From Lates calcarifer (lineage: Eukaryota; Chordata; Actinopteri; Centropomidae): 64,000 nucleotides of DNA. Below the pieces are notes generated by a model that did no database searches, was not told the origin of the DNA, and was given only the letters and a program-made list of their open reading frames with translations. Numbering within the stretch: position 1 is the stretch's first letter; each line of letters starts with the position of its first letter. The stretch lies in contig NC_066837.1 in assembly GCF_001640805.2 (NCBI RefSeq), positions 25,618,002-25,682,001 of the forward strand. Reading direction: 5' to 3'. Of this stretch, positions 25,281-40,000 are shown piece by piece. The position numbers and the translations under genes were made by a program.

Positions 25281-26204
25281 CTCTGCTAAAACTTTCTCAG
25301 AATTTGCGTTTTCTTTTTTCCCTTTGATACTGTAACAAATATTTCCTGATATGATTAGACACCCACTCTTGGCCTGCCATTTACAAAGAAATGAAAAATG
25401 GGGAAAACAATCAGTAACATTGCCACTGTTGAGGCGTGCCTCCTCTTTAAACACCAGAACAACATGACCCCCACAAAGGACTCCAGCCAACAGGTTCCGT
25501 CTTTCTTATCTCATTTGTTTTCCTTCATGTTAACACATCTTGAGAAATAAACTTCACACTGATACTACAATTTTCTGTCTTTGTCTGATCCGTTTAGTTC
25601 TTAGTTTTAACAGAAATTGATATAGAAAAATAGCAAATAGTCAATGAGTTGTTTCCTTACATACGGCATAGTGAGAACAGAGAATGTAAAATGTTACTGT
25701 TTAAAAAGAGATTTTATGTAGATTGCAGTTTGAATAATGGAGTTTCTTTCCTCAAAGTGGGATCTCCATGGATTCTGCTGAGGGAAAAGTTTGGTTTCAC
25801 TTTTACTTTGACCTACAAAATCCTCCCTGTTTATCAGCATTCTTCAAAGCTACCTGTTGTCTCTTGTTTTGCTGAGCCCTTCCCTGTTTGCTGGGAACTC
25901 TCAGTAATCTCATCAAGTTTAGGTGGGAACCTAACTGTAATTTAACAGTTATTAAAATAGGTAGGGCAGTAATGCAAATACTAAATCTCATTCAGGAAAA
26001 CATCTACCTAAGGGTGTCCATAGCCTCCAGCAGAAGTACACCCCAGGCCATCATACTGTACATGTAACATGTACTACATGTACATGTTATGAGTGTTTGT
26101 TCATGCACTGCACAGGGCCATATGGTGAATGTAATAAACAATGGAAAGCACTATAAAGTGCAGAGGATTGAGGACAAGCCTACATCAGCATCGGAACAGA
26201 CGAG

Positions 26205-26208
<4 letters not shown>

Positions 26209-26245
<37 letters not shown>

Positions 26246-26260
26246 ATAAATAAATAAATA
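26209..26260. repeat. GA microsatellite followed by AATA repeat
   Basis: A GA run at 26209-26241 passes directly into an AATA run ending near 26260. Confidence 0.9.
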
Positions 26261-26780
26261 CAGGATTACTGGAGATGTCACATACATGGACAGAAAATAG
26301 TGACATGCTCAGAAAAGACTGCACAACTGTCACTGAAACTGATAAAATATTAGATTTTTTGTACTTGACTCTTGAATTTTTGTTTTTTGTTTTTTTCATG
26401 GGAAACCCTGGAAAAACACATGCACATATTAAATTAATACGAAGATTTCAAAAAGACAGAGACTAAACATTTCTTGTTAATGTGCGTCTATGTGCCTGTA
26501 TGAATTAGCATCTGTGTGACAAGCCAAGAGTGGAGATGATTACAAGCCCACAGATGAAAAAGTGAATGGTGGATGTAAATACAGGAGGAGGGATGAGAGA
26601 GACAGAGAGAGTTGGATGAGAGAAGGAGGAGCAACAACAGTAGGAGATATGCCTCAGATTATCAACCAGTGTCAGATGCTCTAGAGACAGATAAAGAGGA
26701 GGAGTGGACAAGAGCGTGATAGGAGAGAGAGAGTGAGAGAGACAGAGAAAGAGGACGCACATGCAAGCTGGGCTGCAAAG

Positions 26781-29700
26781 ATGACTGACGTGAAAAGCGT
26801 ACCATCCATGGAGGTGCCAGAGGGGAAGTTGATGAAGAAGGTCAGGTTATTGTTTCATTTTTATTTATTTAAACAGTATGAATAAATACTATGTGTGCCA
26901 GAAAGTATTCCATCAAGGTTTCCATCAATTCCAATGTTTTTCTGAGACAACTTTTCCACTTCCTACCATGCAGAAAGTTCTCTGAGCTGGTACATTATAA
27001 AGATTATATTAAATGCTATACCTTTCTTTCAAGGAATTTTGATGCATTCAATCTTGAAATGTGCAATAAGTAAAATAAATTCCAGTTCATTCGTGTGCTC
27101 ATTCATTTAACCTTCCATTCATTGAATCTACTGTTTGAATAAATGAATAATCATCTGTCAGCCACTTATCTTTCTCCTGCTGTTCATTGCTTTTTCTGTA
27201 AATCCATTACTTTATCATCAACTGCATTTCAACCTCTGCTGTATGTTCATCCTGTCTTCCTCAGGGTTCAATCAAGAAGAAGATCGAGTCGTTCAGACGA
27301 TGGAGTTCAGCCAGTATGAAGAGGCCTCCAAAGACAAAGGCCAAGACTCTGAGTCTGTCCTCACCTGTGGGAGACCCAGATGACCTCTGGCTGCAAGAGG
27401 GAGACAGGAGGAAACTGCGGCCCATCGTCGACTCCGTCTTTGGGCAGGTAGGATACTGAGATGGGTATCACAGCCCAGCTGTGTTTGAGTAAGAACGCTT
27501 CTTAAACTGGTATGTCTGTGTCTGTGTGGCATTAGTATGTACTTGGCTGACACACATACAGTATGTAGTATCCGAAAGGCACAGTATCCACGAGGCACAG
27601 TATCTGAAAGGCATTAACCTTTCAGTTCAGCGAGGAAATGTAGAAATAATTAGATTTCTCATAGACTGATGGAACAGGCCTATCTCTGAGGTCTCAGCCT
27701 CAGACATAGGCAATCACCTGATAGAGATGATCCAACAGGACAGACGGAAACATGTAGAGTCAAGCTACAGGAAGGAGTGAAAGACAGTGTACAAGTCATA
27801 AAATGACAGAGCAGAAGAAGTTCACTCTAAATGAGTGAAGTCAAAGTGAGACTAGAGGGCAGAATGATCACTCTCGGAGTAGATCGTCAGAGCTTTGGCC
27901 TTTCAGCCTGATTTCAGACCCTGACCCTGTGACCTTCCATATGACATTAAGCATACAATACACATTGTATGTATTCAACATATTGAATGTGCTAAAAATG
28001 CAAATCACTGCAAGAAACAGATGGGATAACCACTGTGGTTAAGACTTTTACTTTTCAAAGACTATAAGTTTGGAGGGAATGTCAGTATTATATAAGAAGA
28101 AGATCACCACTGGTTTGTGTTTGCAGTGTCTGATTTAAACGAGTCATCTGGCCTGTGCATATGCCTCAAAAAGTGTCCTGTTATGTTGACTTCCTGGTGG
28201 TTGTGCGTATGTTTGCAGGTTAAAACACACAGTTGTGTAAAATATCTGAATGTGTGTATACAAATGGAACTGAGTCTGCTGTAGTCCAACCTGGCACACA
28301 GCATCCTGAAGTAAACTGCTATAACACTTGAGTCTTAGTTGTTTTAAACTGTGGCTGATTTGTACTGCATATAAGCAAAAACAACACTTTTTGGTTTCAC
28401 TGTTGGTCTGGGCATAGGTCATACAGTCTGGTTCAAAAGCTCACATCAGTAAATGTGTCTGCATCATCACCCATGGCTTCACACAGTGAAGTTTACACTC
28501 CTAGTAAGGTTTGTCATTTTTACTAATGCAAAGAAAAAAAAGAGGGTTTCATTTTCAGACTGACTGATTGAACTCAATATTAAAATTAAAAAAAAATTGT
28601 GGATCATGTTGTCTCTTTTTAGCTTCTCCAGAACTAAAAAAAACAGTGGTTTTTAACAATATATTTTATCTGTCCTAATTTAAGCTGCAATATAATGTCC
28701 AGCTAGCTACCTAGCTTAGTAGCCACAGTAGTAACTGAGCATAATACTTCTATGGCCAAGCAAAATGTTATTATTAATAGAGCTGCGGGCTACAATCCCT
28801 GTTCATGACTGGCACATTTATTAGGTAGTATTTCCCCACTGCGTAGTACCTGGTCCTGGATACTAAGGTTAAAAGTGAACATTTTTTGAAAACACAAACA
28901 AAACTGCAGCCAAACAGGGTTAGGTTAGAATGAAGTAACATTCTTATCTAACATTTTTCCATATACATGTTACTTATAATGTTGGGACTAACTACACTGC
29001 AATGCAAGAACATGAAGCACGAGTGAGGATGCAGACTTTCTCCCTGGGATATGTAACTTAAACATCAGTCTTTTAACATTTTATCATGTATGTAACCAGG
29101 AAGTGCATATTTAAGACCAATTTACAAGATTCTAATTCTAAAATGACTCACATGGAAACAAAAAAGTCAGCCCAGGGACAATGTTTTCAACCAATGCATG
29201 CTAGCTACATCTTAGAAAATCTGCCAGCAACAGGTGTCATTTCAGTCTGCAAAACTGACAGTCTGATGTCTGACTGTCAGTACTGTCAGTATAAATCTGA
29301 CATTGTTATTATTATACACTGCAATATGTGCCATACAAGAATGAAAGGCATGACAGGGATAAGGGAGCAATTTCTTTTCAAAACTTAAAATTTGTTCACA
29401 ATCACAAGAAATTCTTGTAGAGTCCACTGAAAAGAACATTGAAAAGAAGGCCCTGCTGTGTTACCCCCCTCTCCCTCGTCTTTTTTTATCCTCTAGTTCA
29501 CATTGTCCAGATGAGTCATCCATACAATCAGTAACAGATGGAGTGAATGATGAGAAACTGAAGGAAGGGAGGGCTGGGATGAGGGATGTAGAGAGATGGA
29601 TGGCTGGATGTCATCAAGAAATAAAGAAGAGATTGATTGCGACATAAAGCAAGATTAGAGTTTGAGAGGGCAAGGGTCAAGTTAGTTAGATACATGTCAT

Positions 29701-32700
29701 TCATCCTGCAGATGAAAGAGTCAACTTGAGGCACAGAATACCTCTCAGTTACTCTCAATCTTAACTGTGACATGTATACATTTTGTCAGATAAAGAACAT
29801 AAAACTGTAAATTAATGAGTCAGCCAGTGTCAGTGAGAGATTTACTCAGTTTTAAAGTTAAGGCTCATGCAGCACAGTGACCTGTGCTAATCCACGCTTT
29901 ATACGAGTTTAATTACTCTGCTTTATTTCTTACAATCAAGTACAAAATATGGTCAGCTTATTCATAGAAACAAGTTAATTGCTAGTGAGTTGACAAATTT
30001 AACATCACTGTGTATTAGAACCTTCTCTTCAACACTGAGAACAAAAGAAACAGATTTTTGAAATAGTTTTTATCACAAACTTGACAGTCACTCAGGGACT
30101 ATAGGACTAGCTTTCTTATTGGATGATACTGATGGATACAGTTACTGCTAACTAAATATCTTGACATGTTCTGTTCTATCTTATTTTCTCTCCTCCTCCT
30201 CCTTTCCTTTAATGTGCATTATAACCAACTTGTTTTGTCATTTCAGACCTCTGTCATGTCATACCTGACCATTAAATGTCTTCATAAGGTGTCCCAGCTT
30301 CTGTCTCTTATCTGTTGCTCTCATTCTGTGAACAGTCACCGTATGCATGCTGCTTTCACTTGTCCATTGAAGTAGTTGTTAAGACTGTAGATGTGTCCAA
30401 AACCCCAGGGCTGGGTCATCAAAAGTACATCTCCTATACCTACAAATGCCACAAAAAAAGTAACCTTTTGTCCAAATTTTAGAAATAAATTGGTGAATCC
30501 TTGGTCAAGGGGCTGCTTTGATGGGGGTGGGTTGTTGAAGGTACTCTTAAGGCAAAGAAATATTTTTGAGTGACGAATGTCTTTAAAGCCTTATAGACAC
30601 CAAATACTCCAAGTACTATACTACTCTGGAAAGTTAATGCAGCAGTAGTTATTTCATGCAGAGCTAAAGCTGATCTTAATGCAGCCTTTTTTCTTGAGAT
30701 TACTTTTGGCCATCCTTAGTTGACAGTGAAGAGGCTGACAGGTGTGATATCCTCTGATCCTGCAGAAATGTTGTTTCACTTAAACTGTGTTTTTAACAGT
30801 GACAAAAATAACTTGAGGAAGATCTGTTCTGTGGTATTCCTGCCTTTAAAATGCTGCTTATATTTGCATTAAGATGCAATCCATCATAATGCATTTTACT
30901 GCAGTCTTACCAAAGTTACTTTTTTAATGCTGGACTTAAAATTTTACATTTTTACATTGGGAATGGGTATTTTTATTTAAACAAAGAACTGAGTACTTTT
31001 CCCACTGCTGAAAATGTCACAGTTTAAGGTGCAGACTTGGGTATCATGAGACATTTCCATTATCTTAACACTTTGCGGGTCATTTGAAAGCCTCCTTCGT
31101 ACCCTGTAACCTCATAGTGGTCTCTGCATTTTGGGAACCATTGTCTGTACCTGAACTGACAGTTTTACCGCCTGCTCTCTAATGCCTTTACACAGGCTAG
31201 TTTGACACATAACAGTTGTAAAAGTGTCTGATGAGAACGTATTATTATAGTGTCTAACCCAGTTTGCCTGAAGCATCTGCTGTTTAACTGTGTAGATAAC
31301 AGTACATAATTACAGGGTTAATTACAATTAAAGACTGTGGGAAAACTTGTCTAGACTTGCGTTAAGAATTTGTATTCATACCTATGAAGGACTAACTCAA
31401 AACTGAATATTTCAAAGGGAAACTGTAGAGAATTTATTGCCCTGAATTTTAGCTCATAGCCAAAATCCAGGAGAACTAAATTAACTGTTATATTTCAGAT
31501 AAACTTTTGTTTTATATCTCCAACACTGTACTTAAAGTGTGGAGGACATAATTCAGTTTTTATCTGCTGAAGAGAGTGTGCAAACAAGAAAGGTCTTGAA
31601 TAGCTGTTTGTTCAAAATCATTTTTCTCCTTGCAAAAATAAAATAATCAGCCCAAATGTAATAGAAACACAAATCTATAATAAAGTCCTGCACAGCAAAA
31701 TCACCACTGTTACATTTTTAGTGTTAACTGACATTAACAGCGGTCAGTGTTAACACTTGATTTATCAAAACTACCACCCTGAGAGTAAATTCCTGAAAAT
31801 ATGTGGATGGTGTGGATTTTGGTTCACCCAGGGCTTTTCTGTGTGGAGTTTGCATGTTCTCCCTGTACCTGCGGGAGTTCTCTCTGGGTACTTCAGCTTC
31901 CTCCCACAGTCCAAAGACATGCACGTTAGATTAATTGGTGACTCTAAATTGTCTGTACACAGCCAAACTGCCAGTGTTCATTTTTCAACTCTTACAGTGT
32001 TGAAATAGCAGTGAATAAGCGAATATAAAAAAATGAACACTTTTAAAAGTATTAATTTAAAGAGTGGATACATACTGTGTAGACACTTTTCTAGTGTTAA
32101 ATTTAACACTCTCATTGTTAATTTAACACTGGCAATTTTGCTGCGTGAAGGTATGAGATGTGTCTTAGATTTCACTGACTTTCCTCGAGTTTCAGGGAAT
32201 GGCATGTCATATAAACAGATTAAGAATTTGTCACGCAGCAGATGCATCTAATCTGGAAAACCCATCCATCCGATGAAAGATCCTTTATAATATGGGCCAT
32301 TAAACATTCAGAAAAGCGAGTTTCAGTGGTCTTTTTGTGGCTTTTGCTTTTACAAAATCAAATGTTTTTGCCAATCAGCATTTGTAAATTTGCTTGTCGT
32401 ACACAAGGCTGTGACATTTTGACAAATGTAGAATAGTTTATAAAAGCAGAAGTATATTATGCTCTGAACCTTTATCTTTACATTAATGTGAAAGTAAGAA
32501 TAGTCCTTAAATAATACAACAGTTGTCTTTATTATTATCTATTTCAACTATTACCTTTTTTTATTTCACACTTCAGAAAACATCATATCACATTACAGTC
32601 TTGTCAAACCTAAGTATTTGTAGACAAGGCACATGAAGCAATGAGAACGACATTATGAAAATCATAAGAGCAGCTTCAGTAGACTTAGATTTAAAAGTGG

Positions 32701-35700
32701 GTTAGTTCTGTACTCTTCTGTACTCTATAGTGTTCTATACTCACAGATGGAGATAAAGAACAGGCAGTGCAGCCTCTTTGTGACTTCCTATCCCTTCATC
32801 CTACTTAATCCATAGGACCTCCAGGACCTCAGAGGAAAGTCAAGTTTTAGGTCACATGAAAAAGCATAAACAAAATCTGGACAGGTGCAAAAGGCATTAT
32901 CCTACTTTTGGGAATGGGTAAGTGGGCGAGAATGAGAGCAGGGAATGTGGGACAGTCCAGACAGCCATATGTGGCTGCAGTCTGTAAAATGATGTCAGGC
33001 TAAACGGAAATCCTCCCCTGACTGTACCAGCACTTTTTCCTTATATGAACTCTTGGTCGACACAATTAGTCCGAGACTTCTATCTGAACAAGGTTTCATG
33101 AAGTCATTTATAACACAGGTATGGCTGTTCAGATTCTTTACTTCTGTCTCTGCTCCTGGTCTTGTGGGTACAGCTGTTTGTTTTGAAGTGATGCTAAATA
33201 GTCCATGGGACTCTTAGGGTTTCAGTGTATTCATTGAAGACAGTTGCTTGCCATGAAAACCAAACCAATGAGCCGACAGATACAGAAAAAAATCCATATA
33301 ACTGAGAGGAACAGTAGAGTCAGGGCATAACTCTCTGTAAGTTAGTCACCATGAACTGCACACATTATGTTCACATTCATTTACATCATTTGTTAAAAAC
33401 GACATTTGATTAGTACAGCTATATGTTTGGAGTAACTTATTTTTTGGTCATTTGGAAAGAGAGAGAATAAGCTGGGACCACAACACTGACAGATGATCAC
33501 TTTTCAAATGATAAGGTAAATTTATTAGAAAACAGGCGGACCAAAAAATATGGACCGAACATTAGAGCTGATTTGGAGCTCTTTAGCTGCTAAATGCCCC
33601 ATTGTGTTCATTAGCTAGTTGCTAACTGTGTCCATCTGCTGTTTGGATCTGTGCAGACAGTATACAGATGGTTACAGGACTTATTTCTATGAAAAGAGCT
33701 ACCTGCTACTATGCTAGTGAGAACAGCCAGAGTGAATTAAAATAATTAAGCTGAAAAACCAGAACAACTGGCAGAAAGACACTACAATGCCGATTTTTCC
33801 ATTGTGTGTCCAAGTGTAGCTTTCAGAAAAGTTGTATTTATAATTGGAATATCTTTAGGACCTTAAATACAGGAGTAAGGCCTGGATTCATCATTACATT
33901 ACCATTTTTTCGTACCATGCTGTTTTGAAATTTTGTATTTTTGTCACATTTAGAACAATTAAGTGTTCAAAATGGAGAATGTTTTTCCAGTCATTATGTG
34001 ACATGTTTAAAGTGCTTTCTCATATATGTGTATGTCTGGGAGGTGATGTCAGCCTTTTTGTGTGCACAGAGGTCCATGTTAGCATCGCAACTGATCCACC
34101 TTCCTGCAGCTTATTTTACAGGTGTCTTATCGGATATACCAAATTAATCCTTTTGCCAGAGAGATCAGCTTTAAGGTCAGAGTGAGAGATGTGGGAGATG
34201 CAACAATTTGAATACTGATACTATGCAGCTGTAACTGGTGTATAGACACTGTACGATGATCACCCATTTTGTAGAATTTGGTTGGTTGATGTGATTGTCT
34301 CATAGTAATTTGTAGGTCAGCCTATTTACCTCATATGAACTGATTCAAAGCCTCTGCAATAAATTTGTGTTTGTATGTCAGTGTGCGTATGTAAGCACGT
34401 AAATACGCATGGGCGCACCCTGTCTCAGGCAAAAATATTTGACTTGACCTGACCAAAGCGTTTAGCAAAGCATGGCATGCAAAAATCCTGACTTTTGGAA
34501 TGTGTCCATCGTGTTGTTTACTGCCCCAGCACTGGATTTTCTGTTGGCCTATCTTCCAGCCTTGTCTTTCAGGCATCTGGTGTGCTTGTTGTTGTCGAGG
34601 GATGGAGCACGAATTCTCACCCAGATGCTCTGTTTTAGGTTTTATGGCTGAAAAGCTTTGTGTTCACACCAGGCTGATGATTGAGGCAGGGTGTCAGAGC
34701 TTCCTTTTTCTTTTTTTTTTCTCATTGAACCAGACAAAAACCAGAAACGCTTTGCTTTCTCTTTCTGTGTGCATGTGCTTTTATGCAAATTTGTGTCCTA
34801 CGCTAATCTGAAGTTTTCTGTACATGTTTGTGAAATACATGATAGGAAGCAATGGAGGGGAAAAGCCCATTATAGGACTGAGGCTTCCATTTGCTAATCT
34901 GGTGGGTGTCCAGCTGGATCAGTGGGCTAAGGCACATACCATTATATAACGAAGATACTGTGGATTCAAATCCTTTGTGGCAAGTTATCTCATCACTCTC
35001 TATCCGCTCTACTTAATAGATTCTCAATGGAACTTTAATTTTAAAAAGTCCAAAGAAGGGTCAGACTGCAGGGTCAGGTGGAGTGATGGGTAGGCGGGTA
35101 GCGGGTAGGGATTGCGACCAGAGACTTGAAATCAGGTTTTCCCACTTAACATCTCACCTCACCTCTCTGTTCTCCTTGTGTCATGTCTAAAAACACATAA
35201 ACCTTCAAATGCATCTTAAAACTAAAATGATGAACCAGTCTTCAATAGTAAAGTAAAGGATGACATCTGGTGGTCAAGTATGAGTATTACAGCTAAGCAC
35301 AAGCCATTATCTGTGAAAACAACAATCTGAGTTTTGCTGCACTCTGCTGGTGATACACTCACAGTGGAGAGTGAAGGAAAGCTCCCCATGGGTACAGAAG
35401 TACCACATGAATGAGTAATTGAATAGAGCTGTGTTAATCTCGTCACCACCTGACTAGCACCATGCAACAGGCAGCACCATACATATGTACATCATTTACA
35501 GTACACATGTACTATGTGTGTACATGTACATGAAAGCCAATATAACCACCAGATTAGAGTTGACTTGAATTTCAGTTCATGAGATCATTTAAACCTAAGC
35601 CTGCAAAATGTAGTGGTTGTGAAGAAGTGATTAGTTTTGCTTCTGCAGGTGGGGTATTTTCATGCTTTTGTGGCAGTTTCAGGACAAAAAGAAGGAAAGA

Positions 35701-37002
35701 AGGATTGATGAATAGAAATGAAAGAATGAAGAAGGAAAGAGTGTGTAGTAAGGAATAAATGAAGTAAAATAATAAAGAGCAGGTTGTGAAAAGTCTGTTT
35801 TTCATTGTTTTTGTTTTTTTTTTAATGTTGACATTTTTAGATATCTGAAGAAATACTGTATTTATGAGGTATTTAAACTACAAGGTGCACAATTTGAAAT
35901 TTCTTGTCTTTGGTGCCATCTGGTGGTTTTATATTTAAACTTTAATTTTATAACTGTGTTTTAATTAGGTAATCTCATAGAGATCGAGAACATTTTTCAA
36001 GAAAGACCTGAGCGTAGCAGATTAAAAGAAAAACTAACATAATTAGACATAAAAGCACATACAGCATTAGACACAATGACAGATATCACCAAAGAGATTT
36101 GAAGTTAAAAGTTTTAAATCAGCCATTGAATGAGTGTATAGAGGTGGAAAGCGGACTTTACAGACTGTTGAGTTGAGCAGTAGATTTAAATATGAGAAGA
36201 GAAATGACATTCAGAGGCAGCTTTTGCAGGAGACCTATAATACTTTTTCACATAGTTATTTTAGACACTGTGATGGACAGAAATGCAGAATGATCTTTTT
36301 TTTTTTTTGCAAACAGCAGTAATAAATGCAGTAATCACATAAAACCTTCGACACACAACAGTTCTGAATGAAATCTTACTCTGTAAAGTGTACAGGTGAC
36401 AAGCTGTAAATACAAAAGATATTTCCCAAAGTGCACTGAAGGAAAATAGATGTGTGTTTTTCAACCTCCACATCTTACAGTTACATATATGTATGTATTT
36501 TTTTTTAACTTTCACTGTTTTCATGTGTTCCCTCCTCTTTGCAACTCATTTCTTGAGGTTCCACTCTGTCATGTACCTCTCTTTCCATTTTTGTCATCCC
36601 ACCGTTTCTCCCATTTTTTGAACTTCAAATGCAGCTGACTAATACAAATATTCTTCTATTTATTCTGCTTCAAACCTGTACTCCCATAGCCTGTCAACAT
36701 AACTCTTTTCCTCTAATCTGAAATGCCATGGGATTAAACAGGCAGCCAACTCCCCATCCATAATTCTACCATCCCCTACTCCCTTCCCTTTCTCTCTCCT
36801 GCTCTTTCTCCCTCTTTCCCTCTCTCTTTCTCTCTTTCTTTCTCTCTCACTCACACACACACAGACATAGAGTTCTGCCAGACTAGTCATTTGGAGGCCA
36901 TAAGCACGATGTTTGAGAGGCAGAGAGGGGAAGGTGGGTGGGAAGGATTAGATTTAGTCCAAATTCAAGGGATAACTCTTGTCGAGAGGGGGTGACAGAT
37001 AA

Positions 37003-37065
<63 letters not shown>

Positions 37066-40000
37066 ACGTGAGAGAGAGAGGCAGAGAGAGATAGAAAGGG
37101 AGAGAGAAAATGGTCATGCAATCAGAGCCAGAGTCTGGCAGCAGCAGGTTGTTTCAGCCCAGATATGACCCAGCTCTCCCACCCCACCCCCGTCCAATCT
37201 CCAGCACCCTGCCGCTGTTCCCTAATATCACACTACACATCTCAAAGCTCATCATGACAGCCACCAGCAACCTATAGGAGTTTAGGATTTAATGCCACAT
37301 CATATGTGTACCTTGCCTCTCAATGGACCAATAGGATCTTGGATTGTAGCACGAGCACTGAGAGAAGCCGCTTTCAGTAGTAAGTGGTGCAAGTGGAATC
37401 ATTTGCATTTGCCTCACTGGGTGTGAAAGGCTCAAGGGATGTAGTATGGATTTTGGACTTTTATATGACATTTGAACAGAGAGGGAGAGAAACAAGAGAG
37501 AAGTGTGGGGACAAACTAAGGGGTGAGGTGGTGGGGAAGACGGGAAGAAGAGGGCAGGGTGATGGGAAACATCAACAAGGCTTCTAAAAAGAACAGTAAA
37601 AGAACGAAGGTAAGGATTCAATTGCTTTTAGCTGAGAAAAATTCATTTGTGAACTGATTAAGATATCTGTATCTAAACGTTTATGAGTTAGTCGTATTTT
37701 TAAGTTTCTAAGTAACATTTGAGCTGTAAACAACTTCCAAAGCCATTCAAATGGACTTTGCTTCTAATATAAAATACATATAAAATAATCTGAAATTTAA
37801 AACTTTGACTGCAATAACAGTGAGAATTGTGGTGTGATTAGCCAGTTTCATAGCAATTAGTGTAATTTAAGGTAGCAACTTTATTTGTTTCCTTATCCGG
37901 TTGGTTCCCCTCCTCTAAGGGGGTGTCATCTGTGGAGGGAAGTGGCGCCCCATTGGCTGCCGCCATGCTGGGGGACCTGGGTGGTGTAGGTGAGGTGGAC
38001 ACAGAGGACGAGGATGAAGGAGGGAGCGAGCGGGAGTTCGATGAGCCCCTCTGCGCTCTGGTTAAGAACTGCAACATGCTGCACAACATAGTGGGGCCCG
38101 CTTGTATCTTCCTCAGACAGGGCTTCGCACAGAGCCAGCTTGTATGTATGACATTCACACACACATATACACACATCCTTGTGCACCTTTGTGGGGACCC
38201 ATCTTTGATATAATGCATTCATTATACCTTTACCCTAAGCTCAACCATCACAACAGAATGCCTAACCCTATCCCTAACCCCAACCTAAACCTAATTCTAA
38301 CTCTAACTCTAAAAACAAGTCTTAACCATCAAACAGCCATAAACTCGTGGGGTCCAGCATTTTGGTTCACACACAGCTGTCGAACTCCACAAGTCTAGTC
38401 GGCTCCCAGTTTTTGGACCCCAGAAATATAGTAAAACAAAGTCACACACACACACACACACACATATGCCCACAAACACAGTACAGAATTATCATAGACA
38501 AAATCTCCCATAAATCTGTTCATCTGTCCATTTTCATTGTTCTCTGCCTGCTCAAAGTAAGGTGACGTTAAGGTCATTCATCAGTTCAGTGTGACATCAT
38601 CACAGCCTTCCCCTTCCATCTCCACCAATGAGAATTTCATCCTGTAAGTGCCAATCACCCCACCCACCACTGCGCCACCCCCAACCTATATACCACCAAA
38701 TCACCATATGACCATTGTTGCAGAATATAATTTGCTTTGGAAGAAAGAAAACTGCAATCTTGGGAAGATTCAGCGTGTTAAGGAAAGAAACAAAGACAGG
38801 AAGGATCACTCACACATACTGTACGTCCTCCAGGAGTCCTGAGCTATAAATATATAAATTAATTGGTAATGTAACAGACTGCACTCTAATGACCCTAGTA
38901 ACAGGCATCACAGTTTGTACAGATTGTAATATAGATAAATTCAACCTTCTGACTGGAGATCTGATATGCACCTCTTATTTCAGATTAATCCCTTATGCAG
39001 AGAAGGTGACTGACTGTGCAGCTTGCAGCGCTAATTGAAAAGTGCCATTAGAATGATGGTGTAGTCACTGATGACAGGTACTTTACTGAGCTATAGGCTC
39101 CTGACTTTTTAGAAGACCTTGTGCTGAATCTAGAGGAGAAATATATCAACTGTGAACTGGGGGCTAAATATCATTAATTAATGATAAAGTTATCATTTGC
39201 ATAGGCACTATAATAGTTTATTGTATTTTGTAATTGACATTTGGTGATGAATAAATGTAATTCCAAAGAAAAAGTCTTCTGATCTTGGGCTATTTTTTGT
39301 GTGGCCTTGGAAGAGTTTTGCTTTCTTGCAAAGAGGCCTCATGTTTGTGCAGGAAATCTGAAGTTAGCAGCAGGTTAGAATAACTTAGCCAAAAGACTGG
39401 ACACAGGAGGAAACAGCTAACCTGGCTTTACAGGGGGTCCTGTGCTAGATAGGCTGGGCACAGTAACTCAGTAACGAGATATAATGTGTTAATCAGTGAT
39501 CTTTAGAAGTGCTTGGAGGCAGAATTTATAATCTTCAGACAGATCCAAGCTGGCTAGAATTCCTCGACAAACTGCACAGATTAGTCTATGAGATAGACAG
39601 GGCGAGACTAATAGCCTTAGTGATTATTAATCCCATATAATCCCCTTTGTTCTTAAAAATGGCAAACTAAAAATAAGCCATGGAGTAAAATGTTCTTCAA
39701 GGAATACACTATATAATTTGTAGTTTGCATTAACAGCCTTTTCTCCTTGGTGTTGTGGGGGTAGAGAATAGGGACAGGAGCATAATGCAGATCAGGTGTT
39801 GAGTGGGGTTGTAGGAGCAGCAGGAGACTTGTCATCACAAGTCTCAGAGTCTCAGAGGCAAAAATACCTGCAGAAAGAGACAGAAGAGGTGAGGAGAGAG
39901 AGACAGAGCACAAAATTACAAGAAAGGGAGGATATCGGGTTAGTAACATGTAATTATGGGATATGAATCAATACTGAGAGAGAGAGAAAAGCTCATTGCA

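Larger units (their letters stand above)
21326..26780. other. Intergenic between ptgdr2-like and cabp2-like genes
   Basis: No gene is supported. It should include the receptor's 3' untranslated region at its left end. It holds a CA microsatellite (21932-21970), repeat-like pieces at about 23335-23505 and 24395-24475, a small tandem repeat at 25225-25280, and a GA microsatellite plus purine-rich sequence just above the first cabp2-like exon. Confidence 0.5.
27448..37561. other. 10-kb intron / alternative-promoter region of cabp2-like gene
   Basis: No further exon of the gene was found between the caldendrin-type exon pair and the MGN exon. It holds a TIR element with an inner repeat (31691-32147), a tRNA-derived SINE (about 34908-35060), and GA/TC-rich plus TG microsatellite sequence at 36780-37110. 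The promoter of the MGN isoform is expected just above 37562. Confidence 0.5.

Noticed and set aside
34914..34973. tRNA gene candidate
   Set aside because: Box A and B are present but acceptor and anticodon stems do not form; the downstream body marks it as a tRNA-derived SINE.
36660..37168. Arg/Glu-rich and Cys/Val-rich open frames
   Set aside because: Pure translations of GA/TC and TG simple repeats.
38270..38320. Telomeric repeat array
   Set aside because: CCCTAA-like units are few and degenerate and sit inside a dispersed fish repeat, so it is not a telomere or fusion site.
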